A DNA stretch of 64,000 nucleotides, taken from NCBI GenBank assembly GCA_024349765.1, contig AP026074.1, forward strand, positions 496,001-560,000. The letters are read 5' to 3'. The notes below the pieces were generated by a model that saw nothing but the letters and a program-made list of their open reading frames with translations, was not told where the DNA came from and searched no databases. The position numbers and the translations under genes were made by a program. Positions 1-10,400 of the stretch are shown here, piece after piece; positions within the stretch are counted from its first letter, which is position 1; every line of letters starts with the position of its first letter. The DNA is from Streptomyces nigrescens (lineage in GTDB: Bacteria > Actinomycetota > Actinomycetes > Streptomycetales > Streptomycetaceae).

Positions 1-1
1 G

Positions 2-1630
2 GACCACCTGCTGCCCGGGATCGTGCCCGAGCCGGCCCGTGGCATGGCCGCGGGGGAGTCCGCGCGGCATGGCGCCCTTCGTGTTCCCCTCGGCGTGGTG
101 GACCGGCCGTACGAGCAGTTGCGTGAGCTGCTGGAGGCCGACCTGTCCGGGGCCGACGGTCACGTGGCCGTGGCGGGGGCTCCGCAGATGGGGAAGTCCA
201 CGCTGCTGCGCTCACTCATGCTCTCTCTCGCGCTCACGCACACACCCGCCGAGGTGCAGTTCTACTGTCTCGACTTCGGCGGCGGGCTGGCGTCCGTCAG
301 CGGTCTGCCGCACGTCGGTTCGGTCGCCGGCCGGCTGGACCGCGACCGGGTGCTGCGCACCGTGGAGGAGATCTCCCAGTTGCTGGAGGTACGCGAGCGG
401 CAGTTCGCCGACCTCAGTCTGGAGAACATGGCCGGCTACCGGGGGGCGCGCGCCCGGGGAGAGATCGACTCCCCGTACGGCGACGTCTTCCTCGTCGTCG
501 ACGGCTGGGCCACGCTACGGCAGGACTTCGAGGACCTGGAGGCGAGGATCGCCGAACTCGCCGCCCGCGGCCTGGCCTTCGGCGTGCACGTGGTGATCTC
601 CGCGGTGCGCTGGTCGGAGATCCGCCCGCGGCTGCGGGACCTGATCGGAACCCGGCTGGAACTGCGGCTCGGCGACCCGATGGAGTCGGAGGTGGGTACC
701 CGGGCCGCCGGCGATGTGCCGCAGCAGCCCGGCCGTGGTCTGACCAGCTCCGGATACCACTTCAGGGCCGCGCTGCCCCGGCTGGACGGCAGTTCGGAGA
801 CGGCCGAGCTGGCCACCGCCACCAGGGCGGCCGGCGCGGAGGTCGCGGCCTTCTGGACCGGTGCTGCCGTGCCGGGCGTCCGGCTGCTCCCCACCCACCT
901 CGGGGTGGAACGACTCCCCGCGCCGGAGGACGGCCCGAGGGTCTGCGTGGGCTGGGACGAGCAACGGCTGCTGCCGGTGTGGCACGACTTCTCCCACACC
1001 CCGCACCTGATGGTCTTCGGGGACGGCGAGACGGGCAAGTCCAACGCGCTGCGTCTGATGGCCCGGGCCATCACCTCGCACTTCAGCCCGGAACGCGCCC
1101 GCATCCTGCTCGCCGACCCCGGTAGGGAGCTCCTGAAGGACGTACCGGAGGCGTACCGCGTGGGGTACGTGGTGGACACCGAAGCGCTGGCCGACGTGGC
1201 CGGCAGCGCCGCGGTCTCGATGCAGAAGCGTCTGCCCGGCCCGGAGATCACCCCGGAGCGCCTGCACCAACGCGACTGGTGGGAGGGGCCGGAACTCTTC
1301 CTCCTCATCGACGACTACGACCTGCTCGCCACCGGTGGCGCGGTGGGCGGCCCGCTGGCCCCGCTCGTGCCCTACCTGGCTCAGGGCGTCCACATCGGCC
1401 TGCACCTGGTGGTCTCCCGCAGTACCTCCGGGGCGATGCGGGCCATGATGGACCCGCTGCTGCGCCGGATGTGGGAGCTGGGAAGCCCCGCGCTGCTGCT
1501 GTCCTACCCCAACGAGGAGGGGAAGTTCCTCGGCGAGGCCAAGCCCCGCACCCTGCCCCCGGGACGCGCCCAGTTGGTGACCCGACGGGGCGTCAAGCTC
1601 GTCCAGACCGGGCTGGTCCGTCCGCGGTGA
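2..1630 (+). CDS. eccC: Type VII secretion motor ATPase EccC, C-terminal part (5' end outside window)
   Basis: EccC is the FtsK/SpoIIIE-type ATPase that recognises Esx substrates and drives export through the ESX membrane complex. The frame is already open at base 2 (DHLLPGIVPEP...), so the gene begins upstream of the window. Two ATPase domains are visible. The first has Walker A GAPQMGKS at nt 176-199 and Walker B VFLVVDG near nt 487. The second has Walker A GDGETGKS near nt 1019 and Walker B LFLLIDD near nt 1297. They match the second and third ATPase domains of EccC; the membrane segment and first ATPase domain must lie upstream. It is followed directly by eccD and eccB, as expected for an actinobacterial T7SS. 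Family call is secure; the full length is unknown. Confidence 0.96.
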   Translation, partial: DHLLPGIVPEPARGMAAGESARHGALRVPLGVVDRPYEQLRELLEADLSGADGHVAVAGAPQMGKSTLLRSLMLSLALTHTPAEVQFYCLDFGGGLASVSGLPHVGSVAGRLDRDRVLRTVEEISQLLEVRERQFADLSLENMAGYRGARARGEIDSPYGDVFLVVDGWATLRQDFEDLEARIAELAARGLAFGVHVVISAVRWSEIRPRLRDLIGTRLELRLGDPMESEVGTRAAGDVPQQPGRGLTSSGYHFRAALPRLDGSSETAELATATRAAGAEVAAFWTGAAVPGVRLLPTHLGVERLPAPEDGPRVCVGWDEQRLLPVWHDFSHTPHLMVFGDGETGKSNALRLMARAITSHFSPERARILLADPGRELLKDVPEAYRVGYVVDTEALADVAGSAAVSMQKRLPGPEITPERLHQRDWWEGPELFLLIDDYDLLATGGAVGGPLAPLVPYLAQGVHIGLHLVVSRSTSGAMRAMMDPLLRRMWELGSPALLLSYPNEEGKFLGEAKPRTLPPGRAQLVTRRGVKLVQTGLVRPR

Positions 1631-1698
1631 CCGGCGCCGCACCATCAGGCCGTACCGCCCCTCCCGCCCCCTTCCCGTTCCCGCATCCGAGGAGCTTC

Positions 1699-3096
1699 AT
1701 GACCACCGCGAGTACCACCACCGTCGCGGGCCGATCCGACGTCTGCCGGCTGACCGTCGTGGGGCCCGAGCGACGGGCGGACCTCGCCGTTCCGGCCACG
1801 GTGACCGTCGGCGACCTGCTCGGGGTGGTGCGCGGCCATGTGTGCGGCGACCCCGGGCGCAACGACGGCGACTGGGTGCTCCAACGGCTGGGCGAACCGC
1901 CCCTCGACCCGGACGGCACCCCGGCCACGCTCGACCTGCGGGACGGCGAGGTGCTGTACCTGCGTCCGGTGGACGACTCCCTGGCGGTGCTGCACTTCGA
2001 CGATGTGGCGGAAGGCGTGGCCGAGGTGGTCGGCACCCCGGCCGTCCGCTGGCGGCCCGCGCTGACGCGCCGGCTCCTGCTCGGCTTGGCCTGCCTGGTT
2101 CTCGGGGTGCTGGCGGTCGGGGTCTGGCGGGTCGGACCGGGGCGGGGGATGGCGGTGGCGGCCGCGGTGGTCGCGGTGGCCCTCGGCGCCGCCTGCTTCG
2201 TGGCCACCCGGCTGCGTCCCGACCGGGCCATCGGCATGATCACCGGCCTCGTCGGCTGCCTGTTCGCCGCCCTGGCCGGGGCGACCGCCGCGCGCGGCGC
2301 CTCCGGCGTGCTCGCCCCGGGCCGGGGTGATATCGCCCTCGCCGGGGTCTGTGTCGCCGTGGCCGCCGCCGGGGCGCTCACGCTGCGCCGGGCGCCGGCC
2401 GAGGTGTTCGGCAGCGTGCTCGCGACCTCGGTGGCCGCCCTCACGGGTGTCGGGATCTCCACCGTACTGGGCCTGGACGCCACCCGCTCCGTGGGCGTGC
2501 TCGCGGTCGGCGCGTTCGTGACCGCCACGCTGGGGATGCGCATCGCCGTCCGGGTGGCTCGGCTGCGGGTGCCTCAACTACCGCGTACCGCGGAGGAGTT
2601 GCAGGAAGGCATCGAACCGGAGCCGGCGACCCGGGTGGCCCGGCGGACCAGGATCGCGGATGTCTGCCTGACGTCCCTGGCGGTTTCGGGCGCTGCGGTC
2701 TTCGCCGTGGCGCTGTGGCGCTTGAGCCGGGAGCCGGAGTGGATCGGCCCGGTGCTCGCCACCGTGCTGGGCGGCGCAGTATTGCTGCGGACCCGGGTCC
2801 TGGTGGGACCGTGGCAACGCATCCCGATGGCGGTCAGCGGTGCGCTCGGCCCGATGCTGGTGCTGCTCTCCCTGGTGGAGTCCGCGCCGCCCGTGGTCGG
2901 CGCAGCTCTCCTGCTGGTCCTGTTGGTGGCCGCGGGGCTGCTGCTGATCGCCGCGCGCCGTATGCCCGGCTCACGGCCGCTGCCCGTGTGGGGCCACGCG
3001 GGAGACCTGCTGGAGACCTGGACGGCGGTGGCGCTGATCCCGTTGCTGTTGCAGCTGGTGCACGTCTACGCCGCCGTCCGTTCGCTGGTCGGTTGA
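1699..3096 (+). CDS. eccD: Type VII secretion integral membrane protein EccD
   Basis: EccD forms the membrane vestibule of the ESX secretion complex. The protein is 465 aa. Residues 1-95 look like the ubiquitin-like YukD domain (CRLTVVGPERRADLAVP...). From about residue 125 to the C-terminus there are roughly 11 hydrophobic helices rich in Ala, Val, Leu and Gly. The ATG at 1699 is chosen because an AGGAG-type ribosome site lies just upstream and the domain starts a few residues later; longer in-frame extensions would overlap eccC. The stop codon at 3094-3096 is merged with the ribosome site of eccB, which indicates one operon. There are no unusual features. Confidence 0.95.
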   Translation: MTTASTTTVAGRSDVCRLTVVGPERRADLAVPATVTVGDLLGVVRGHVCGDPGRNDGDWVLQRLGEPPLDPDGTPATLDLRDGEVLYLRPVDDSLAVLHFDDVAEGVAEVVGTPAVRWRPALTRRLLLGLACLVLGVLAVGVWRVGPGRGMAVAAAVVAVALGAACFVATRLRPDRAIGMITGLVGCLFAALAGATAARGASGVLAPGRGDIALAGVCVAVAAAGALTLRRAPAEVFGSVLATSVAALTGVGISTVLGLDATRSVGVLAVGAFVTATLGMRIAVRVARLRVPQLPRTAEELQEGIEPEPATRVARRTRIADVCLTSLAVSGAAVFAVALWRLSREPEWIGPVLATVLGGAVLLRTRVLVGPWQRIPMAVSGALGPMLVLLSLVESAPPVVGAALLLVLLVAAGLLLIAARRMPGSRPLPVWGHAGDLLETWTAVALIPLLLQLVHVYAAVRSLVG

Positions 3097-3106
3097 GGAG
3101 CGGGAC

Positions 3107-4432
3107 GTGCAGAGTCGACGCGACCACGTACAGGCGTACCGGTTCTCCATCGGTCGGCTGATATCGGCGGTGGTCACCGGCGATCCGGGAAACGGAGAGT
3201 CGCCGACGCGCCGCGCCGACCTCGGAGCCATGATCGGACTGGCGGTCACGGCGCTGCTGATCGGTGGAGCCGCGGTGTACGGGCTGATCAGCCCGGGTGC
3301 CAACAAGAGCTGGCGCAAGCCCGGTTCCCTCATCGTCGAGAAGGAGACCGGTACCCGCTACCTCTTCCTCGACGGGGTGCTGCGCCCCACCCGCAACTAC
3401 GCCTCCGCGCTGCTGGCGACCGGCGCCAACCCGACGGTGCACAGCGTCCCGCGCGACGCACTGCGGGATGTACGGCGCGGCGCCCCGATCGGCATCCCCG
3501 ACGCGCCCGACTCCGTGCCGGCGCCCTCCGAACTCCTCCACGGAGCGTGGAACCTCTGCCTGGGCGGGCGTGACGAGGAGGCGCAGCAGATCGACCTCGC
3601 ACCCGGACCCGACACCGCGCTCGGCGGTGACCAGCGGATCCTGCTCGCCGACCCGGACGGCGCGAAGTACGTGCTGTGGAAGGACACCAAGTACCCGGTC
3701 GGCGACTTCTCCGCCCTGGTGGCGCTGGGGCTGGGCGACCGCGAGCCGATGAAGGCGCCGGCGGCCTGGCTCGCCGCCCTGCCCACGGGGACGGCGCTGG
3801 CTCCGGCCGACATCCCGCGGGCGGGAAAGCCCGGGCCACGGGTGGGCGGTCGGCCCGCCAAGGTCGGCCAGCTGTTCCGGACCGGTCAGGCGGGAGCGAG
3901 CCAGAACTTGGTGCTGCGCTCCGACGGCCTGGCCCCCCTCACCCGTACGGAAGCGGCTCTCCTCCAGGCCCGGCCGGGTCACCCGGCCCCGGTCGAGGTG
4001 ACGACGGCCGACGTGGCCGCGGCCCGCGGCTCCCACGACCGCACCCTGCTCAGTCGCATCCCCGACCTGCTGTCGGTCGCCGAATGGCGCGGAGACCGCG
4101 ACCGGCTGTGCGTACGGCAGAAGGCCGCGGGCACCAAGGTCGAGGCCACCGTGGTCGTCCGCGACGGTGCCGTCTCCTCCGGCGCCGCGGTACGGGTGCC
4201 GCCGGGGCACGGGATGTTCGTGGCCGAGCTCGCACCCAGGCCGGGCGAGCAGATGCCGCGCCGCTACCTGATCACCGATCAGGGGCGGAAGTACCCACTC
4301 TCCGACGACGCGACCGCGAACGCCCTGGGATACGGAAGGGTGGCGCCGTTGCCGGTGCCGAGGAAGGTGTTGGACGCGGTACCGAGCGGCCCGGCCCTGG
4401 TGGCTTCGAGCCGCGGCAAGGGAGGGCAGTGA
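3107..4432 (+). CDS. eccB: Type VII secretion protein EccB
   Basis: EccB is the bitopic component of the ESX complex, with a large extracytoplasmic repeat domain. The protein is 441 aa. It has a short cytoplasmic N-terminus (MQSRRDHVQAYRFSIGRL, typical of EccB), a single membrane helix at about residues 42-62, and then an outside domain with the family hallmark GTRYLFLDGVLRPTRNYAS. The start is GTG at 3107, preceded by GAGGAG at 3095-3100. The next gene begins 2 nt after the stop, so translation of the two is probably coupled. No mycosin protease gene (mycP) is in the window; it is expected elsewhere in a complete system. Confidence 0.94.
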   Translation: MQSRRDHVQAYRFSIGRLISAVVTGDPGNGESPTRRADLGAMIGLAVTALLIGGAAVYGLISPGANKSWRKPGSLIVEKETGTRYLFLDGVLRPTRNYASALLATGANPTVHSVPRDALRDVRRGAPIGIPDAPDSVPAPSELLHGAWNLCLGGRDEEAQQIDLAPGPDTALGGDQRILLADPDGAKYVLWKDTKYPVGDFSALVALGLGDREPMKAPAAWLAALPTGTALAPADIPRAGKPGPRVGGRPAKVGQLFRTGQAGASQNLVLRSDGLAPLTRTEAALLQARPGHPAPVEVTTADVAAARGSHDRTLLSRIPDLLSVAEWRGDRDRLCVRQKAAGTKVEATVVVRDGAVSSGAAVRVPPGHGMFVAELAPRPGEQMPRRYLITDQGRKYPLSDDATANALGYGRVAPLPVPRKVLDAVPSGPALVASSRGKGGQ

Positions 4433-4433
4433 C

Positions 4434-7400
4434 ATGCGGATCCCTGTGGAGCGCCTCCGCCCCACGGCACCCGCCGTGGAGTGCCTGACCGTCGGCCACG
4501 CCGTGCTGGTGAGGCGGAAGGGGACCGATGAGCGGGGCGGCCGCCGGTCCCGGAGCTGGGCGGAGGGGCTGGCCCTCGACCCCGACCACCGGTTGGTGGC
4601 GGTGGATGTGCCCGCCGCGCTTCCCCCCACGGCCTGGCGGCCGGTGGCGAGCAGGCTCAGCCGCGACGACGCTGGCAGCCGCGGTCTGCGTCTGGTGCCC
4701 GTCCCCGGCAGTGCCGGGGAGTTGATGCCCGCCGGACAGTGGCTGGCCGACCGGCTCGGCACCGAGGTACTCGTCCCGGCCGGGGAACTGGTGCGGGTCG
4801 ACGACGGCTCGCTCTTCGTCCGCGGTGACGCGAGAACAGGCTGGATCCGGCTGCGGCCGGACGGGCCGCCGCAGTGGGACTCGCGCCGCGCTCCGAAACC
4901 GCAGTGGGAGGACTGGATGGTCAACCAGTCCTGGAGCCCAGGGCCGTCCGGGTTCTGCGAGCCGCTGCCGGGTGGGGCGTGGCTGCGACCGGCGTCGGAC
5001 GACCTCTGGCACGAAGTGCACCGGTTCCGGTTGACGAGCGTGGTGCCGTGCGACCGCAAGCGGCTGTGCGTGGTGCTGGGCCACCCTGGCGGTTCCGCCC
5101 TGCCGTTGTCGGACGTCGCCCGTTTTTGGCGCGCGGTACCCGAGGAACACCGCGGTGAGGTGCGCTTCGTGGGCTACGGTCCGGTGGCGGCCCCCGAGGA
5201 GGAGACGCTGGGACAGGCCCTGTCCGACCTCCTGGGCCGGCCGGTCACCGTCTACTGCGGGTTGCCGGTCGGCGGTCCGGCGGTCACCGGGGAGCCGGAC
5301 GTGCACGTGGTGTGCCCCGACGGCTCGCCCGGTTGGCGGCCGTTCGCCAGGGAACTCGGCTACCTGCCACGCCGGCAGAGCGGCGGTCAGGTCCTGCCTC
5401 CCCGTCCGGTCAGCCATCGGCTGCCGGTCCACGGTCTGCCCGAACTCTCGCCCGGGGTCTACGGTTACGCTCCGGACGCCGTGCTGGAGGTGACCCAGAG
5501 CGGGCTGTGGATGCGTCCGCCGACCGAGCCCGCGGACGCGCACGCCGTCCGGGCACTTCCCCTCGACCCGACCGCCGCCAAGATCCTCTACGACACGAGC
5601 TCGCAGCAGAGCGCCGAGCGCATGCAGCTTCTCGCCCTGGGGGCGCTGTGGCGTCTCGATCCGGCCACCCGCCAGTCCTCTCAGGTACTGCCGGCTGCCA
5701 TGGCCACGTCGGGGACGGGCGCGCCCGGTGGCCAGGAGGCGCCGGCCGGGTCGGCATCTGCCGGGTCGGTGCCTGCCGGGTCGGTGCCTGCCGGGTCGGC
5801 ACCTGCTGGGTCCGCACCTGCCTGGTCCGCGTCTGCCGCGTCCGCACCTGCCGGGTCGGCAGCTGCCAGGCTCGCGCCTGGCTGGTCGGTCCCGGTCGGC
5901 GGTCCCTCCCTCACCGGCAGTGTCCCCGACGTCGGGACGGGCCCGGCCCCGGAAGCCTCCACGGCGCAACCGAGCGCGCCGGCGGACACCACGGCGCCAA
6001 AGCCCGCCACGGTGACGCCGGCGGCCGCGCCCGCCACGGTGACGCCGGCGGCCGCGCCCGCCACGGTGACGCTGGAGGTCGCGCCGGCCACGGCTCCCGT
6101 GGAGGACGCGCCGGCCACAGTTCCCGAGGCGCCCGCGCCGGCCACAGTTCCCGCGGCCCCCGTTGCCGCTCCCGTGCCGGATCCCGTCCCCGTATCGCCC
6201 GCCGTGCCGGATCCCGTCCCCGTATCGCCCGCCGAGTCGGTTCCCGCCGTGTCGCCCCCGGCCGCGCCCCCGTCCGCCGGACAATCCTCCGCGGCAGCGG
6301 ACGTGCCACCGGCGCAGCTTCCCGCGCCCCCGCCGGTCGTCCGCCTGGAGGCGGATCTGCTGCCGGCTCCGGCCGAGGCCGAAGCCGCCTCCGCCGTACC
6401 CGCCGCCGTACCTGCCTTCGCCGGTGACGCCCCTCGACCGTCCGGCGGTGCGAAGCCGGTGCCCGACCTGCCGGAGGCACGGGCGTCCGGCGAACCGGCC
6501 GCCGAGGGGGTGCCGAAGGAGGCGGCGCCGACCGCACCTGACGACGGGGCAGCGCCGGTCGGCGCGCCAGGGGGACCTGGCCAGGTGGCGGCGTCCGAAC
6601 CTTCGGACGGTGACCCGCGGGTCCAGCCGACGCCGCGGCCCGAGGCGTGCGCGGTCCCCCCGGCCGGCGGCATCGACCGGGAGCGCGACTGGCTGCGCGG
6701 TGCCCTGCGGCAGCAGTACGACGCCGCCGCCAGCTCCCTGGCCCGGCTGCTCTCGCAGTCACCGGGCCTGCGCGGTGACGCCAGGAAGCCCTCCGAGGAC
6801 ACCCTCACGGACCTGGTCGCGGTGCGGCTCTACCTCTCTGCCGAGGGCAGCAAGATCGACGCCGCGGTGCGCCGCGCGACGGTCGGCCCGCATGTGCCGC
6901 TGTCCCGCTGTGTGTACGAGGGACTCCGCCGTCTGCCGTCACATCGTGGTGCCGGCGTGCTGCGCACCACCGTCAGCGACGCGCAGTGGCAGTGGTACCG
7001 ACAACAGCGACTGGTGACGGAGTGGGGCTTCTTCCCGGCCCTGACCGGCACCCCCTGCGAAATGCCCGGCGCCGTCGACTTCCTCGTCTGGTCGCTCACC
7101 GCCCGCCGCACCGTCCTGCTGGAACCCGCCGTCGCCGACCGCGTGGTCTTCCTGCCCGGGACCAGCTTCAAGGTGCTGGACGTGCGTCAGGAAGAGCGGC
7201 GCGAGGTGCTGCTGCGGGAGCTGTCGCCCTCGGAGATCGCGCCGGACGGCACGGTGGACCTCGCGTCCGGTCCGCTCGACGAGGCAGCGGTCGCCGGACT
7301 GGAACGCGCCGCCGAGCACTGGGGGGGGCGCGAACCCCCCGGAAGCGCTGCCGGACCACTGGTCGAACAGCTTCGGCAGCCCACCCGGGCTGATCGGCAC

Positions 7401-10400
7401 GGCGCGCGTCGCCACGCAGGGAACCACCCAGGGAACCACCCAGGGAAACAGCCAGGTAAAGGGGTCACCGTCGTGACGCGGCAGATTCTGCTGGTCTCCG
7501 CCCAGCGCCCGGGCGCTCACCGCTCGATCGCCGAGGCGTTGAGCCAGGCCGGCGACGGCGCCCTGGTATCCGTGGAAGCCGGGCGATATGAGGAGCGGAT
7601 CCTGCTCACCGGCGCGGTCACCGTGGCCGCCCAGGACGGGCCGGGCAGCGTGGAGATCCACGCGAGCACCGGCAGCGCGCTGGTGGTGGACTCCGCGGAG
7701 GTCCGGCTTTCCGGGCTGGTGCTCTCCGGGGCGGACGAGCAGTACCCGGTGGTCGACCTGCGCCGGGGACAGGCCGCCTTCGACGACTGCTCGATCTCCG
7801 GCCGGGCCTGGACGGCCCTGCTGGCGCGGGACCAGGGCACGCTGGTGGCGCGTGACTGCACGGTCGACAACCCGCGGGGCGCCGGCATCGTGGTGACCTC
7901 GCCGGGTGCGAACACCGTGGAGAACTGCCAGGTGGCCGAGGCGGGTTCGTCCGCGGTGGTCGTTGCGGCACAGGGGCGGCTGACCGTGCGCGGGTGCACG
8001 CTGACCGGAAGCGGTGGCAACGCGGTCTGCGTCAACGGGCAGGGGCACGCGACCGTCGAGGACACCACCGTCGCCGACAGCAGGAAACCCGGCCTGGTGG
8101 TCGAAGAGGAAGGCAGTGCCGAACTGCGACGGGTCGTGGTGACCGGCAGTGCGGGACCGGATGCCTACCTGACCAGCAGCGCCCCGGTCACCCTCACCGA
8201 CTGCACCTTCTCCGGCGCGGAGGGCGAGTCGGTGCACATCGCGGCCGGCTCCGCCCCGCTGCTGCGTGGCTGCACCGTCACCGGCGCGGGGCGATGCGGG
8301 GTGCGGATCACCGGTGCCGCCAAGCCGCGGCTGGAAGCGTGCGAGATCCGGGACACACCGCTGGGCTTGGTGGTGGACGCGAACAGCGCCCCTACCGCGA
8401 GCGACCTCGCGGTCCACGATGCGCAGCAGGTCGGGGTGCTCGTCACCGGTGGTTCCGCCGCCGAGTTCGGCAGGCTCACGGTGGTCGGGGACGCCGGGGG
8501 AGTGCGCGTGCTGGGAGCCGCTCGACTCCAACTGCGCGGCGGTGAGATCGAGTTGGTTCGTGGCGACGCCGTCGAGGTGGGCGAGGGCGGCACCGGCCGG
8601 TTCGGCGAGTTGACGGTGCGCACGGCGCGGGGCGCGGCGCTCAAGGCCACCGGCGCGGCCGACGTCGTCGCCGAGTCGTCCCTGCTGCACGGCGGCGGGG
8701 TGGTGGTCGACACGGACGCGGCGGTCCGCCTGGACGACACCGTGGTCGCCGCATCGGATACGGACGGGATCCGGGTGCTGAACGGGGGCTCGCTCGTCGC
8801 CGAGCGCTGCCGGGTGCACGGCGCTCGCGGGCACGGTGTGCGCCTGGACGCCACCGGGCGGGGCGACCTGCGCTCCTGCACGGTGGAGGGCAACGAGGGA
8901 GAGGGCATCCGCAGCGACTCCGTCGAGCCGGTGCGGATGCATGACTGCGAGGTCCGGGACAACGGCGGCCCGCGGCCGAACCCGACGCGCGAGGGCCGGT
9001 CGGACCCGGCGAACCGCGCCGGGGCACCGCCGGAGGAGAGCGACGGCCCCGGGCGGCCGGATCATGGCGCGCGGCCGGAGCCCTCCGGGCAGGGGGGCAA
9101 CGGACCGCTGGCCGAACTGGAGGCGCTGGTCGGGCTGGAGAGCGTGAAGCAGGAGGTGACCGGCCTCATCAACCTCAACCGGATGGCCCAGCGGCGCGAG
9201 GAGATGGGGCTGCCCATGCCGCCGATGAGCCGCCATCTCGTCTTCGCCGGACCGCCCGGAACCGGCAAGACCACCGTTGCCCGGCTCTACGGAGCGGTAC
9301 TCGCCGAACTCGGCATCCTCGGCGAGGGCCATCTCGTAGAGGTGTCGCGGGCCGACCTGGTGGCTCAGATCATCGGCGGCACGGCGATCAAGACCACGGA
9401 GGTCTGTACCAGAGCGCTCGGCGGCGTGCTCTTCATCGACGAGGCGTACACCCTGACCAACCAAGGCAAGGGCAGTGGCCCGGACTTCGGTCAGGAGGCG
9501 GTGGAGACCCTGATGAAGCTGATGGAGGACCACCGCGACGAACTGGTGGTCATCGTCGCGGGCTACTCCGAGCAGATGGAGCAGTTCCTCTCCTCCAACC
9601 CGGGGATGGCCTCGCGCTTCTCGCGCACCGTGGAGTTCCCCAACTACAGCCCCGCCGAACTGGTCACCATCACCCGCAACATGTGCGGGCGGCACTACTA
9701 CGAGCTCGACGACAGCGCGCACGAGGCGCTGGTCCGGTACTTCGAGCAGATCCCCAAGGGCGCGACGTTCGGCAACGGCCGGGTGGCGCGCGGCGTGTTC
9801 GAGTCCATGGTGAGCAACCAGGCGTCACGGCTGGCGACGGCGCCGGGCACCGGGGACGCCGAGCTGAGCAGGTTGTCCGCCGCGGACGTGCCTGAGCTGC
9901 CCGGCGGTGACGACACGGACCCCCGAGCGCCCGGCCCGGACGGCGCGCGGGGGCGGGGCAGCGCCCGGCTCTCCGCCCTCGTCGGCCTCGCCGAGCTACG
10001 GCAGGCGCTGGCCGCCAGGCTGTCCGGCCTGGGACAGCTGCGGGCCGAACAGCAGCCGGTGGCGCTGACGGCCAACCTGGTCTTCGAAGGGCGCCCGGGC
10101 AGCGGACGGCGGTCGGTGGCCCGGCTCTACGCCCGCGCACTGGCGGAGCAGGGGGTGCTCACCACCGGAGTACTCCACCGGGTCCCGCTCTCCGTGTTCC
10201 CGGCCCGCTGGCACGGCCAGGCCGAGGCCTTCACCGCGGGCGCCTTCGACGAGGCCGCGGGAGGGGTCCTGCTGTTGGAGGCGGACCGGTCGTTCGCGGA
10301 CCGACCGGACCAGGAGCGTTCCGCCGTCCTCGACGCCGTGCAGCGCGCGGCCCGCGCCGGCCATGACGTGGCGGTGGTGATCTCCGGTGAGGCGCCGCAG

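Noticed and set aside
1279-1698. Extended N-terminus for EccD
   Set aside because: It overlaps eccC and has out-of-frame-type composition; ATG 1699 has a ribosome site and begins at the ubiquitin-like domain.
5740-5890. Short direct repeats resembling a CRISPR array
   Set aside because: Units are 15 bp, contiguous, in frame and without unique spacers; they encode a disordered linker.
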